Source: Lachnospiraceae bacterium AD3010 (lineage in GTDB: Bacteria > Bacillota > Clostridia > Lachnospirales > Lachnospiraceae). Taken from it: a DNA stretch of 64,000 nt. Numbering within the stretch: position 1 is the first letter of the stretch; every line of letters starts with the position of its first letter. The DNA lies in the NCBI GenBank assembly GCA_000622025.1, contig JHWU01000019.1:1-64000 (forward strand). Direction: 5' to 3'. The notes under the pieces were generated by a model. The model worked only from the letters and a program-made list of their open reading frames with translations, was not told where the DNA came from and did not search any database. Shown in pieces: positions 16,601-26,473 of this stretch. A program made the position numbers and the translations under genes.

Positions 16601-18001
16601 TTGAGGTTCCGTAAGACTCTGAAAAATATCATATTATCAACGTTGTCCCTCTCTCTTGTCTTTTCAATGGCAATTGGAGGGCTTTCTCCCGTGTACGCCG
16701 AAAAGTCGACCTCGGAAAAGCTGGAGGAAGCTAAGAAGACCGAGGAGGAGACGGAGGACAGACTGGATGAAACCTCTGACAGGCTGGAGGATCTCAAGGA
16801 TACCCAGAGTGAACTTAAGAGTAATCTCTCTGACCTCAATAACAAGCTGGAGAATGTATCGGACAAGCTTGGAGATATAGAAGAAGATATCCGGAAAAAG
16901 GAAGAGGAGATCGATGATGCAGGTACTGCTCTTGAAGAGGCCGAGGAAGAGGCGAAAAAGCAGTATAAATATATAAAAGCCAGAATACGCACCCAGTATG
17001 AGAAGGGAAAGGAAAGCTATCTTGAGCTCTTTTTCAAGACCTCGAATTTCAGCGATTTCCTGAACCGTGCCGAGTATATCTCAAGGGTTAATCAATATGA
17101 TCAGGAAATGCTTGAGCGCTATAAGGAGCAGATTAAGGAGATAAAGGAGCAGAAGGCGGAGCTTGAAAAAGAGAAGACCGAGCTTGATTCTCTTCGTGAG
17201 GATGCATCTGCGGAGCAGGACAGAGTACAGGAGCTGGTTGACAATACGAGAAATTCCATCACTGCTTATGCCGGAGAGATATCCGTTGCAGAGGCGGAGG
17301 CTCTGGCTTATGAGGCGAAGCTTATCGCTGCCAGAAATACGGTGAGTGCCCTGAAGGATCAGTTAAAGAAGGAAGAGGAGCTCGCCAGGCTGTCACAGCA
17401 GATGAAGAAGCGTTCGCTTGACGAGGTTTCCATAGGCGCAGGAGAAGAGGATATGCTGGCGGCACTTATACAGTGCGAGGCCGGAGGTGAGCCCTGGGCA
17501 GGAAAGGTGGCAGTCGGAGCGGTGGTTATGAACCGTGTAATGAGCGGCGCCTTCCCCAATACCATTACCGGAGTTATCTACCAGTCGGGGCAGTTTGAGC
17601 CCGTAACCAGCGGCCGTTTTGCGATAGTGCTTTCCCAGGGGGCAAACGCAGAGTGCTACAAGGCTGCAAGGGCAGCAATGAACGGTGAAAATAATATCGG
17701 AGAGTGTCTGTTCTTCAGGACTATAGTGCCGGGTATCAAGGGCACCATTATCGGTCATCATGTCTTCTATCTCTACTGGACAGGAAAGTACTCAGGCTAC
17801 GGAACAGCGGACGAGACTCTTGAAAATGCCAAGAAACCCGAAGATTCCGATGAGGAAGAGGAAGAGGAATATACGGAAGAAGAATCGGATGAAGAGGATG
17901 TTTCCGTAGATGAGGAAGAGCCTGAAGAGCAGCCTGAGGAGGAGCAGGAGGAAGAAACAAATGATGATGGCGGGGAAGCTGCAGAGGAAAATGACGCGTG
18001 A
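16601..18001 (+). CDS. Secreted coiled-coil cell-wall hydrolase (SleB/CwlJ domain)
   Basis: A 466-aa protein with a TTG start followed by a typical signal peptide (KTLKNIILSTLSLSLVFSMA... cleaved near VYA-EKS). Residues ~32-270 are a long coiled coil of the type found in peptidoglycan hydrolases. Residues ~280-395 are a Hydrolase_2 (SleB/CwlJ) catalytic domain with the acidic residue in ALIQCEAGGEPWAGKVAVGAVVMNR and QSGQFEPV. A Glu/Asp-rich tail (~60 residues) ends the protein. It probably acts on the wall during growth or division. No other start codon would preserve the signal peptide. Confidence 0.9.
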   Translation: MRFRKTLKNIILSTLSLSLVFSMAIGGLSPVYAEKSTSEKLEEAKKTEEETEDRLDETSDRLEDLKDTQSELKSNLSDLNNKLENVSDKLGDIEEDIRKKEEEIDDAGTALEEAEEEAKKQYKYIKARIRTQYEKGKESYLELFFKTSNFSDFLNRAEYISRVNQYDQEMLERYKEQIKEIKEQKAELEKEKTELDSLREDASAEQDRVQELVDNTRNSITAYAGEISVAEAEALAYEAKLIAARNTVSALKDQLKKEEELARLSQQMKKRSLDEVSIGAGEEDMLAALIQCEAGGEPWAGKVAVGAVVMNRVMSGAFPNTITGVIYQSGQFEPVTSGRFAIVLSQGANAECYKAARAAMNGENNIGECLFFRTIVPGIKGTIIGHHVFYLYWTGKYSGYGTADETLENAKKPEDSDEEEEEEYTEEESDEEDVSVDEEEPEEQPEEEQEEETNDDGGEAAEENDA

Positions 18002-18079
18002 GTAAAATTTTCCTGAAAGTTTGATCAGGAGCTGCCATCTTTGAAGCTGTATTCGTATATATCACTGAGAGGAACCCTT

Positions 18080-18280
18080 GTCATCCTGAGCGCCAGCGAA
18101 GGATCTTTCAAAGAGCAATGTCATCCTGAGCGCCAGCGAAGGATCTTGAGAAACCCTTGTCATCCTGAGCGTCAGCGAAGGATCTTTCAAAGAGCAATGT
18201 CATCCTGAGCGATAGCGAAGGATCTTGAGAAACCCTTGTCATCCTGAGCGTCAGCGAAGGATCTTTCAAGGAAGGATCTT
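18080..18280. repeat. Five-copy REP-like array with a 79-bp higher-order period
   Basis: Copies of the 28-bp repeat start at 18080, 18120, 18159, 18199 and 18238. Spacers alternate between TCAAAGAGCAAT and GAGAAACCCTT, so a two-repeat unit of exactly 79 bp is tandemly duplicated. A partial copy follows to about 18280. This fills the gap between the wall hydrolase and the small leader peptide gene. Confidence 0.92.
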
Positions 18281-18313
18281 TAAAAAGCATTATAAGAGAA
18301 AGGACGTACGAAT

Positions 18314-18580
18314 ATGAGGGATAATAAGAATATTGATAAGATCGAAGACACAGAGCTTGAGAATGTAAGCGGTGGTATGATCATTATGAATGATCTTGTC
18401 CACAGGGAAGGAGAGAATAACGTAAATCCACAGAATGCCATTATGAGCGGTGATACAAACGTGGATCCTCTGCTCCTTGGGGGAAAGAACGCAGGAGTTG
18501 CCGGAAACAGACCTCCGGAAGTAGGTAAGGTAACGGGAAGAGATAAGGGATTATTGAATACCGGCGGACAGTGGGCGTGA
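18314..18580 (+). CDS. Small protein with a double-glycine leader (putative exported peptide)
   Basis: An 88-aa protein preceded by AAAGGA. Residues 1-21 (MRDNKNIDKIEDTELENVSGG) look like a bacteriocin/pheromone-type leader ending in GG (20-21), with the conserved acidic-Leu-Glu-x-Val pattern before it. The putative mature part has 67 residues, no Cys, and is rich in Gly, Asn and Pro. No maturase or exporter lies beside it; a C39-peptidase exporter gene starts near the end of the window. Its function is unknown; it could be a signalling or antimicrobial peptide, or a small protein with a chance GG motif. Confidence 0.6.
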   Translation: MRDNKNIDKIEDTELENVSGGMIIMNDLVHREGENNVNPQNAIMSGDTNVDPLLLGGKNAGVAGNRPPEVGKVTGRDKGLLNTGGQWA

Positions 18581-18585
18581 AACGC

Positions 18586-19062
18586 CTATATCCGCATGGT
18601 TATTTCCCGGGTAAGACTCTCAAAATGACCGTCATATATTATATTCAGAAGCTTGGATAAGGAGCGGAGAGCACGGCGCACATCGAGTTCATCGAGTGTG
18701 CCGGATTCCAGCGCCTGTTCGAATTCGTCCAGATCAACGACTTTCACAAAGCCGTCCGGCATCACAATCACATCTGCCAGAAGATCTCTGAAAATATAGG
18801 CATTGTCACTTTCACGGTACTCATAGTCTATGATGTCGCAGTACCAGTAGACAAGGGAATTGTCAGAACGCAGAAAGCGGCTTACCTTATAGCCTTCCTG
18901 CAGGAAGTAGCATGAATACCCGTGGTCAAATTCATCCTTGGGATGCAGTGTATTCCAGGAGGTTACGATGATACGTTCATTTGCATAGATAACGACATCA
19001 TCCTTTAAAGGAATGCACTCCTCGGGTATTATGCGTTTCCTGTAGAGTATAGGCTTGTCCAT
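18586..19062 (-). CDS. DUF402 domain protein
   Basis: A 158-aa cytosolic protein with the DUF402 signature: SLVYWYCDIIDYEY...NAYIFRDLLADVIVMPDGFVKVVDLDE. Members of this fold include nucleoside tri/diphosphate phosphatases and FAU-1-like RNA-binding proteins, but the role of this subgroup is not settled. It starts 5 bp downstream of the atpC stop and so is probably the last gene of the ATP synthase transcript. Confidence 0.82.
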   Translation of the reverse strand: MDKPILYRKRIIPEECIPLKDDVVIYANERIIVTSWNTLHPKDEFDHGYSCYFLQEGYKVSRFLRSDNSLVYWYCDIIDYEYRESDNAYIFRDLLADVIVMPDGFVKVVDLDEFEQALESGTLDELDVRRALRSLSKLLNIIYDGHFESLTREITMRI

Positions 19063-19067
19063 TTTGT

Positions 19068-19478
19068 TTATTGTCCTGAAGATGCGCTTCCAATCCGGAC
19101 AAGAGCCCGGTAGAGCTTTGCCTGGGCACGTACCCTGGCTTCAGCATCAAGCTTTGCGTCATTCAAAGCCTTTTCGGCCTTTTCCTTCGCGGCTTTTGCC
19201 CTGTCCAGATCTATTTCATCACTCCATTCCCAGGTGGTGGGGAGAACACGGCATATGCCGTTCATCACAGAGAGCATGCCTCCGATACAGGCAGCTGTTC
19301 TCTCGGTTCCGTCTTCCATAACTACATGGGCTGTTCCCATTCCGATGGAGGTACAGTAATTCATATGCCGGGCAAGTATTTCCACATCTCCCGCTATGGT
19401 TCTAAGAAGCAGCTTCTGGACATTTCCGGAGAATTCCGGTCCGTCCATTGAAACCACATCAAGCTGATAGGCAGACAT
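19068..19478 (-). CDS. atpC: ATP synthase epsilon subunit
   Basis: A 136-aa F1 central-stalk subunit. The N-terminal beta sandwich contains LDVVSMDGPEFSGNVQKLLLRTIAGDVEILARH, and the C-terminal helical hairpin is rich in Ala/Lys/Glu (RAKAAKEKAEKALNDAKLDAEARVRAQAKLYRALVRI). It follows atpD by 13 bp. The helical domain can inhibit ATP hydrolysis in related enzymes. Confidence 0.95.
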   Translation of the reverse strand: MSAYQLDVVSMDGPEFSGNVQKLLLRTIAGDVEILARHMNYCTSIGMGTAHVVMEDGTERTAACIGGMLSVMNGICRVLPTTWEWSDEIDLDRAKAAKEKAEKALNDAKLDAEARVRAQAKLYRALVRIGSASSGQ

Positions 19479-19491
19479 AGGTCAATCCCCC

Positions 19492-20961
<1,470 letters not shown>

Positions 20962-20967
20962 CTATCA

Positions 20968-21831
20968 TCATAGCTCTTCTGCGCCGGCAACGATCTCTGT
21001 GATCTCCTGTGTGATGCCTGCCTGACGGGCACGGTTATAATAGAGATTCAGCTTTTCGATAAGCTCCTCGGCGTTGTCTGTAGCAGCTTCCATCGCAGTC
21101 CGTCTGGCAGCCAGCTCACTGGCAACTGAAACATTGATCCCCGAATAGAGAAGTCCTGCCAGATACTCCGGTACTATTTCATTGAATACAGTCTCACTGT
21201 CCGGCTCGTAGAGGATGAGGTCTCTCGGCTTTGTATATTCGCGGGAGCCGTCAGTCTCTATGAAATCCGAAAGGGGAAGCATAGAGCTGGCCTCCGGTAC
21301 CTGGGACAGCATGGAAATAAAGTTCGTATAGCAAAGGAAGATATGCCCGAATTCTTCGTTGCTGTATGCTTTGCATATCAGCCGTCCGAGCTCGAAGCAG
21401 TCATTTATGCCGACACGGGCTACCTCGGCGTAAGCTTCGGTATAGATCGGGACATGGTGATGCTTAAAGTACTCCACGGACTTCTTTCCGATGGGAAGAA
21501 CAGTGATGTCTCTCCCCTTTGTCTCACTCTCCATGAACTTAAAGAGGTTTGAATTGTACCCGCCTGCCATTCCCCGGTCACCGGCTATAACTATGTAGAG
21601 CCATTTATCGTTGGTTCCGGGCTTTGTATAGGGGGAACCGAAATCCAGATTTCCGTGGGCAATGTCCGTAAGCGTATCCTTCAGGGTTTTCAGATAAGGC
21701 TTACTGGCATCTGCTTTTTCTTTGGCTTTTCTGAGCTTTGAAGCTGCCACCAGCTGCATGGCCTTTGTGGTCTGCATCGTGGTTTCCACGCTCTTGATCC
21801 GGAGCTTCACAGCTTTCATATTTGCAGCCAT
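20968..21831 (-). CDS. atpG: ATP synthase gamma subunit
   Basis: The rotor shaft of F1 (287 aa). The N-terminal helix reads MKAVKLRIKSVETTMQTTKAMQLVAASKLRKA, and the C-terminal helix includes ELAARRTAMEAATDNAEELIEKLNLYYNRARQAGITQEITEIVAGAEEL, both highly characteristic. A strong Shine-Dalgarno (AGGAGG) precedes the ATG. It lies 12 bp after atpA. Confidence 0.97.
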   Translation of the reverse strand: MAANMKAVKLRIKSVETTMQTTKAMQLVAASKLRKAKEKADASKPYLKTLKDTLTDIAHGNLDFGSPYTKPGTNDKWLYIVIAGDRGMAGGYNSNLFKFMESETKGRDITVLPIGKKSVEYFKHHHVPIYTEAYAEVARVGINDCFELGRLICKAYSNEEFGHIFLCYTNFISMLSQVPEASSMLPLSDFIETDGSREYTKPRDLILYEPDSETVFNEIVPEYLAGLLYSGINVSVASELAARRTAMEAATDNAEELIEKLNLYYNRARQAGITQEITEIVAGAEEL

Positions 21832-21843
21832 GTAGTTCCTCCT

Positions 21844-23370
21844 TTAAGCCGTTTTCTTCTTAATAAAATCTGCAGTATAGGTATCGAGGGCAGACTTAAG
21901 CTTTTCCTCGGTGTCGCCTTCCAGCTTGCCGGTCTCTCTGATGGCGGACATTGCTGCCTTTCCGTCGGCGTCGCTGTCAAGATATTCGAAGAGCCCTGCC
22001 TCGTACTCCTTGATATCGGCAACATTCACATCCATAAGGATATTATTGATTACCGCATAAAGGATGGCAACCTGCTTCTCAACACTTACAGGCTGGCTCT
22101 TGTCCTGCTTCAGGACTTCCACTATACGCTCACCCTGTGCAAGACGGGACTTGGTGTCCTCATCCAGGTCGGAACCGAACTGTGCAAAGCTCTGCAGCTC
22201 TCTGTACTGGGAATAAACCAGCTTCAGGGTTCCTGCAACCTTCTTCATAGCCTTTATCTGCGCATTACCACCAACACGGGAAACGGAGATACCGGGATTG
22301 ACAGCAGGCATAATTCCTGAGTGGAAAAGCTCTGTTTCCAGGAATATCTGTCCATCCGTTATGGAGATAACGTTTGTAGGGATATAGGCGGAAACGTCGC
22401 CTGCCTGGGTCTCGATTACGGGAAGTGCCGTAAGTGAACCGCCTCCCTTTTCATCCGAAAGCTTTGCCGCACGCTCCAGAAGTCTGGAATGCAGATAGAA
22501 AACGTCTCCCGGATATGCCTCACGGCCGGGGGGTCTGCGGATAAGCAGCGACAGTGCTCTGTATGCAACCGCATGCTTTGAGAGATCATCATAGATGATG
22601 AGCACGTGCTTTCCTTTATTCATAAAGTATTCGCCCATTGCGCAGCCTGAATAAGGAGCTATGTACTGCAGAGGGCTGGGCTCGGAAGCGGTAGCCGCTA
22701 CGATGATGGTGTAATCCATTGCCCCGCCTGCCTTCAGATCTGCAGCAAGGCTCGTTACGGTTGACCTTTTCTGACCGATAGCTACGTATATACAGATAAC
22801 ATCCTGACCCTTCTGATTCAGAATGGTATCCATAGCGATACTGGTCTTTCCTGTCTGACGGTCGCCGATGATAAGCTCACGCTGTCCTCTTCCGATGGGG
22901 ATCATGGAGTCAATAGCCTTGATACCTGTCTGAAGGGGCTCCTTAACGGGCTGTCTGTCAATGATTCCGGGAGCCGGTGACTCCACGGGGCGATATTCGT
23001 CAGATTCTATGGGACCTGCACCGTCTATGGGCTGTCCGATAGCGTTTACTACACGTCCGATCATTCCTTCACCTACGGGAACGGAAACGACCCTGCCCGT
23101 ACGCTTAACGGTCTGACCTTCATTTATTCCGGTGTCTTCACCGAACAAAACTGCTGAAACAACTGTTTCTTCGAGGTTCTGAGCCATTCCGAAGGTGCCG
23201 TTCTCAAATTCCAGAAGCTCTCCCGACATACAGCTCTGCAGGCCGCTGACACGGGCGATACCGTCTCCAACGGTCAGAACCGAACCGGTCTCATTCTGGA
23301 TAATGGCGCTCTGATAATTCTTTATCTGGCTTCTTATGACCTCGGATATCTTTTCCGGTTTTAATTCCAT
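21844..23370 (-). CDS. atpA: ATP synthase alpha subunit
   Basis: The regulatory nucleotide-binding F1 subunit (508 aa). The P-loop is [11 protein letters not shown], followed by [11 protein letters not shown] and the signature [14 protein letters not shown]. It is of standard length and follows atpH by 13 bp. Confidence 0.98.
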   Translation of the reverse strand: MELKPEKISEVIRSQIKNYQSAIIQNETGSVLTVGDGIARVSGLQSCMSGELLEFENGTFGMAQNLEETVVSAVLFGEDTGINEGQTVKRTGRVVSVPVGEGMIGRVVNAIGQPIDGAGPIESDEYRPVESPAPGIIDRQPVKEPLQTGIKAIDSMIPIGRGQRELIIGDRQTGKTSIAMDTILNQKGQDVICIYVAIGQKRSTVTSLAADLKAGGAMDYTIIVAATASEPSPLQYIAPYSGCAMGEYFMNKGKHVLIIYDDLSKHAVAYRALSLLIRRPPGREAYPGDVFYLHSRLLERAAKLSDEKGGGSLTALPVIETQAGDVSAYIPTNVISITDGQIFLETELFHSGIMPAVNPGISVSRVGGNAQIKAMKKVAGTLKLVYSQYRELQSFAQFGSDLDEDTKSRLAQGERIVEVLKQDKSQPVSVEKQVAILYAVINNILMDVNVADIKEYEAGLFEYLDSDADGKAAMSAIRETGKLEGDTEEKLKSALDTYTADFIKKKTA

Positions 23371-23383
23371 TACTAGTCTTCTC

Positions 23384-23923
23384 CTATATGACTGTCTCGT
23401 CTACCCTGCGTTTAAGCTCGTTTAAGCGTCCCTGTACCGTGCCGTCATAAAGCTTGTCATCCACAAGTACCTTTATGCCGCCAAGTACCGCAGGATCCTT
23501 TTTCTCTGAAAGGATGATCTTCTTACCTGTGATCTTTTGAAGCTTCTCGGTAAGCTTTGCGCGTTCGTCCGCACTCAGGCCGTTGGGGCTTACCACCAAC
23601 GCGTCGCTTATACCGTGCTCATCATTGTAGAGCTTGCGGAAGGTCCTGAAGCAGGCGGAAAACTCCCGTAAGATCCCCTTTTCGGTAAGGATCTTTATGA
23701 AGTTCAGAAGATAGGTGTGGATACTGTCCGTAAAGGCTTCATCCAGTAAAGCAAGACGCTCCTTTTTCGGAATGGAGGGCTCGGATAAAAGTCTGATATA
23801 ATCAGGATTTTCGCTGAATATACCTTTAACGGTTTCCATCTCCGGGAGAATGCGATCCGTCAGGTTTTCGCTGCGGGATAGATCATAGAGGCTTTTTCCG
23901 TATATTTCTCCGGCTTTTGTCAT
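23384..23923 (-). CDS. atpH: ATP synthase delta subunit
   Basis: The F1 stator cap (179 aa), with [14 protein letters not shown] at the N-terminus and the C-terminal signature [28 protein letters not shown]. The ATG overlaps the atpF stop by 4 bp. Confidence 0.93.
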   Translation of the reverse strand: MTKAGEIYGKSLYDLSRSENLTDRILPEMETVKGIFSENPDYIRLLSEPSIPKKERLALLDEAFTDSIHTYLLNFIKILTEKGILREFSACFRTFRKLYNDEHGISDALVVSPNGLSADERAKLTEKLQKITGKKIILSEKKDPAVLGGIKVLVDDKLYDGTVQGRLNELKRRVDETVI

Positions 23924-24423
23924 GATGCCTCCCCGACTTTGCTTATGAAATCATCAATAAGCTTTCTGTGATCCTCTTCCCTGATCTCTTTTTCAACGAC
24001 CTTGCCTGCGATATCCATGGCAAGTCCGCCGATCTGATCCTTGGCTTCGTTGATCGCCTTCTTCTTTTCCTGTTCGATGTCGGCTTCAGCCTTTGACTTT
24101 ATATTGTGAGCTGCAGTTTCGGCATCCTGTATCATCCTGTCTGCCTGATTCTGCGCATCCCTCTTGGCTTCAGCGATTATCTTGCTTGCTTCGGCTTTTG
24201 CGTCAGCCATCTGCCCTTCATATTCATCGCGTATCTTGTCGGCTTCAGCCTTTGCCTCTCTCGCGTCGGATATTTCCTTATCGGTGAGAGCCTGTCTCTT
24301 GGCAAGGATCTCATTGACCGGCTTGAAGAGGAAGCGCTTTATAAGATACATCTGGATGAACAGGTTAAGGATCTGTGCAATAAACGTCCAGGGTATGATC
24401 GTTACTAAAGGCTGTGTTTCCAT
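23920..24423 (-). CDS. atpF: ATP synthase b subunit
   Basis: The peripheral stalk subunit (167 aa): a single N-terminal membrane helix (IPWTFIAQILNLFIQMYLIKRFLF, conserved KPV after it) and a long charged coiled coil rich in Ala/Glu/Lys. It is coupled to atpH by a 4-bp overlap. Confidence 0.95.
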   Translation of the reverse strand: METQPLVTIIPWTFIAQILNLFIQMYLIKRFLFKPVNEILAKRQALTDKEISDAREAKAEADKIRDEYEGQMADAKAEASKIIAEAKRDAQNQADRMIQDAETAAHNIKSKAEADIEQEKKKAINEAKDQIGGLAMDIAGKVVEKEIREEDHRKLIDDFISKVGEAS

Positions 24424-24442
24424 AGATTCTCACTTTCTTTCC

Positions 24443-24757
<315 letters not shown>

Positions 24758-24769
24758 TTATTTTTCTTG

Positions 24770-24799
24770 TCATCCTGAGGGCGTAGCCCGAAGGATCTT
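24770..24799. repeat. REP-like repeat between atpB and atpE
   Basis: The GTCATCCTGAGGGCGTAGCC + CGAAGGATCTT variant, in the intercistronic gap just upstream of the atpE leader in the direction of transcription. Confidence 0.88.
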
Positions 24800-24800
24800 T

Positions 24801-25550
24801 TTACCCTTCCGCGGCATTCGCGATGTACATGATCGTCAGCATCGAGAAGATGAATGCCTGCATAACACCGGTGAACCAGTCAAAGTAGATCGACAGGATG
24901 GCAGGAATACCGACATCCAGGAAGGGGATGGCCGCCAGAGTGGCATTCACGTTTATCAGTATGGCGGAAGTGGCCACTGCAAGGCTTGCATATATCAGTC
25001 CGTTAATTACGATACCTGAAAGTATGTTTCCGAAATGACGGCAGGCCATACTGACGGGGGTAGCGAGTTCCGAAAGGATATTGAAGGGAGTCATCACGGC
25101 GATAGGCTCGGTAAAGCCCTTCATATAACCAAGGACGCCGCCTGCTTTTATCTTTGCGCTGGTGATCATTATGAAGACCACAACAGCCCAGGCAGCTTCG
25201 GTTGAAAGGTCTGCAGTAGGACTGCGGAGACCTACAAGGCTTATCAGGTTTGATATGACGCTGGTGGTAAACAGAGCAGCAACGAAGGGGATAAGCTTGT
25301 CGAATCTGTTCGTACCGGTATTGTTACGGACGAAATTATTGGCGGTCTCCACAAGCATTTCGGCGATGGCCTGCTTTTTGGAGATTCCCTCGACCTTCAT
25401 ATTGCTGGTAAGGAAAATACAGAGTCCGGTGATAATGATCATCACGATCCAGCTTACCACCAGGGTCTCATTGATGGTAAAGTCGCCGAGAACGGGAATC
25501 CCGGTGGGTATACGGGCAAATATCTTTGCACCGTTGATCTCTACATTCAT
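24801..25550 (-). CDS. atpB: ATP synthase a subunit
   Basis: The membrane stator (249 aa, about five to six helices). The essential Arg is in VSMACRHFGNILSG, and the last helices contain FDWFTGVMQAFIFSMLTIMYIANA, equivalent to the usual GxLQAxxFxxL motif. The start overlaps the atpI stop by 4 bp. The stop codon adjoins the intergenic repeat. Confidence 0.95.
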   Translation of the reverse strand: MNVEINGAKIFARIPTGIPVLGDFTINETLVVSWIVMIIITGLCIFLTSNMKVEGISKKQAIAEMLVETANNFVRNNTGTNRFDKLIPFVAALFTTSVISNLISLVGLRSPTADLSTEAAWAVVVFIMITSAKIKAGGVLGYMKGFTEPIAVMTPFNILSELATPVSMACRHFGNILSGIVINGLIYASLAVATSAILINVNATLAAIPFLDVGIPAILSIYFDWFTGVMQAFIFSMLTIMYIANAAEG

Positions 25551-25969
25551 TTAGTTTCGATGCCTTCCTTTCTTTTCTGGAATATGCCCCGGCATTTGAT
25601 GAGAACGCTGGGTACGAAAAGCGGGATGATCCCCATTGCCCCGTTAAATACGGGAAGTGCGAAGCTTATGACCACCCAGAGAAGCTGAAGGAGCATACGG
25701 TTCCTGTAGCTAAGTGCCATGACACTCCTTGCACGGCCTTCGTCTTCAATGGAGGTTACCTTCTGCACCGTCACTGCCATCCAGAAAAAATTCAGGACAG
25801 CTACTATGCAGCCGATGACTCCGCTTATGATCACCTTCATTCCGAAGGGTATCTGTTCAGGATAAAATCTGTTCAGTATATAAAACAGAAGCAGACAAAT
25901 AACTGTGACTATCACGCAGCCGGTGGAGATAAACAGGGTCTCCTTTTTGACTGCTTCCTGTAATTTCAT
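25547..25969 (-). CDS. atpI: ATP synthase I-like membrane protein
   Basis: A small (140 aa) protein with four predicted membrane helices in the position of atpI, where the family assists c-ring assembly. The start at 25969 (MKLQEAVKKETLF) is preferred because hydrophobic segments follow the family spacing; an upstream ATG at 26059 would overlap atpZ heavily. Sequence similarity in this family is low, so the call rests on position and topology. Confidence 0.72.
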   Translation of the reverse strand: MKLQEAVKKETLFISTGCVIVTVICLLLFYILNRFYPEQIPFGMKVIISGVIGCIVAVLNFFWMAVTVQKVTSIEDEGRARSVMALSYRNRMLLQLLWVVISFALPVFNGAMGIIPLFVPSVLIKCRGIFQKRKEGIETK

Positions 25970-25982
25970 ATGTTTAACCTCT

Positions 25983-26291
25983 TTAGATATGGCGGTTAAA
26001 ATAAACGCCTTTTCTGCGGACCTTTTTGCCGTTCTGCTTTCCTTCGGTCTTACTGACATAGAGATAAAACTTGTACGCCGTCATAAAGGAAGCGCCGAGT
26101 CCCAGAATAAACCCTGGAATAAAGATCCATGCACCTGTGATATTGTGGGAAACCAGAAGATAACAGCCCAAGACACAAAGGATAACAGGCATCATAAGGG
26201 AAAGACCGAACTGCCCGATGAGGGCGAGATTACTGAATATCTGTAATCGTCCGTTGATTTTTCTGTTATCCGTAAGACCTACCTCCGCCAA
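25983..26291 (-). CDS. atpZ: AtpZ/AtpI family protein
   Basis: A 102-aa protein with two membrane helices (LALIGQFGLSLMMPVILCVLGCYLL and WIFIPGFILGLGASFMTAYKFY). This is the AtpZ pattern; AtpZ is encoded at the head of many Firmicute atp operons and has been linked to c-ring assembly and ion transport. It is the first gene of this operon, with a good promoter just upstream. Confidence 0.8.
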   Translation of the reverse strand: MAEVGLTDNRKINGRLQIFSNLALIGQFGLSLMMPVILCVLGCYLLVSHNITGAWIFIPGFILGLGASFMTAYKFYLYVSKTEGKQNGKKVRRKGVYFNRHI

Positions 26292-26308
26292 ACAAAACCA
26301 CTTTTCCT

Positions 26309-26337
26309 ATTGTATCCTAAGCGAAATTTTTAGTCAA
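26309..26337 (-). promoter_or_regulatory. Sigma-A promoter of the atp operon
   Basis: On the minus strand: -35 TTGACT (26337-26332), 17-bp spacer, -10 TACAAT (26314-26309), 18 bp upstream of the atpZ start codon. Confidence 0.8.
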
Positions 26338-26392
26338 CGACAGTTGAGAAGTTTTATCCACTGTTTTATACTCAACTTTAGGTAACAGCTCA

Positions 26393-26420
26393 AAGGATCC
26401 TTCGCTTTGCTCAGGATGAC
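26393..26420. repeat. Single copy of the REP-like repeat
   Basis: Reverse-orientation copy (AAGGATCCTTCGCTTTGCTC + AGGATGAC) in the divergent gap between the atp operon and the 841-aa protein gene. Confidence 0.88.
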
Positions 26421-26473
26421 AAGGCTGGGCTGCCACCTCAATATCGAAACAGGAAAATCGGAACAGGGATCAT

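Noticed and set aside
18080-18280. Possible CRISPR array
   Set aside because: Spacers are only 11-12 bp, alternate between two sequences, and the repeat is the dispersed REP-like family; no cas gene is near.
18108-18290. 60-aa frame on the minus strand
   Set aside because: It is only the translation of the repeat array.
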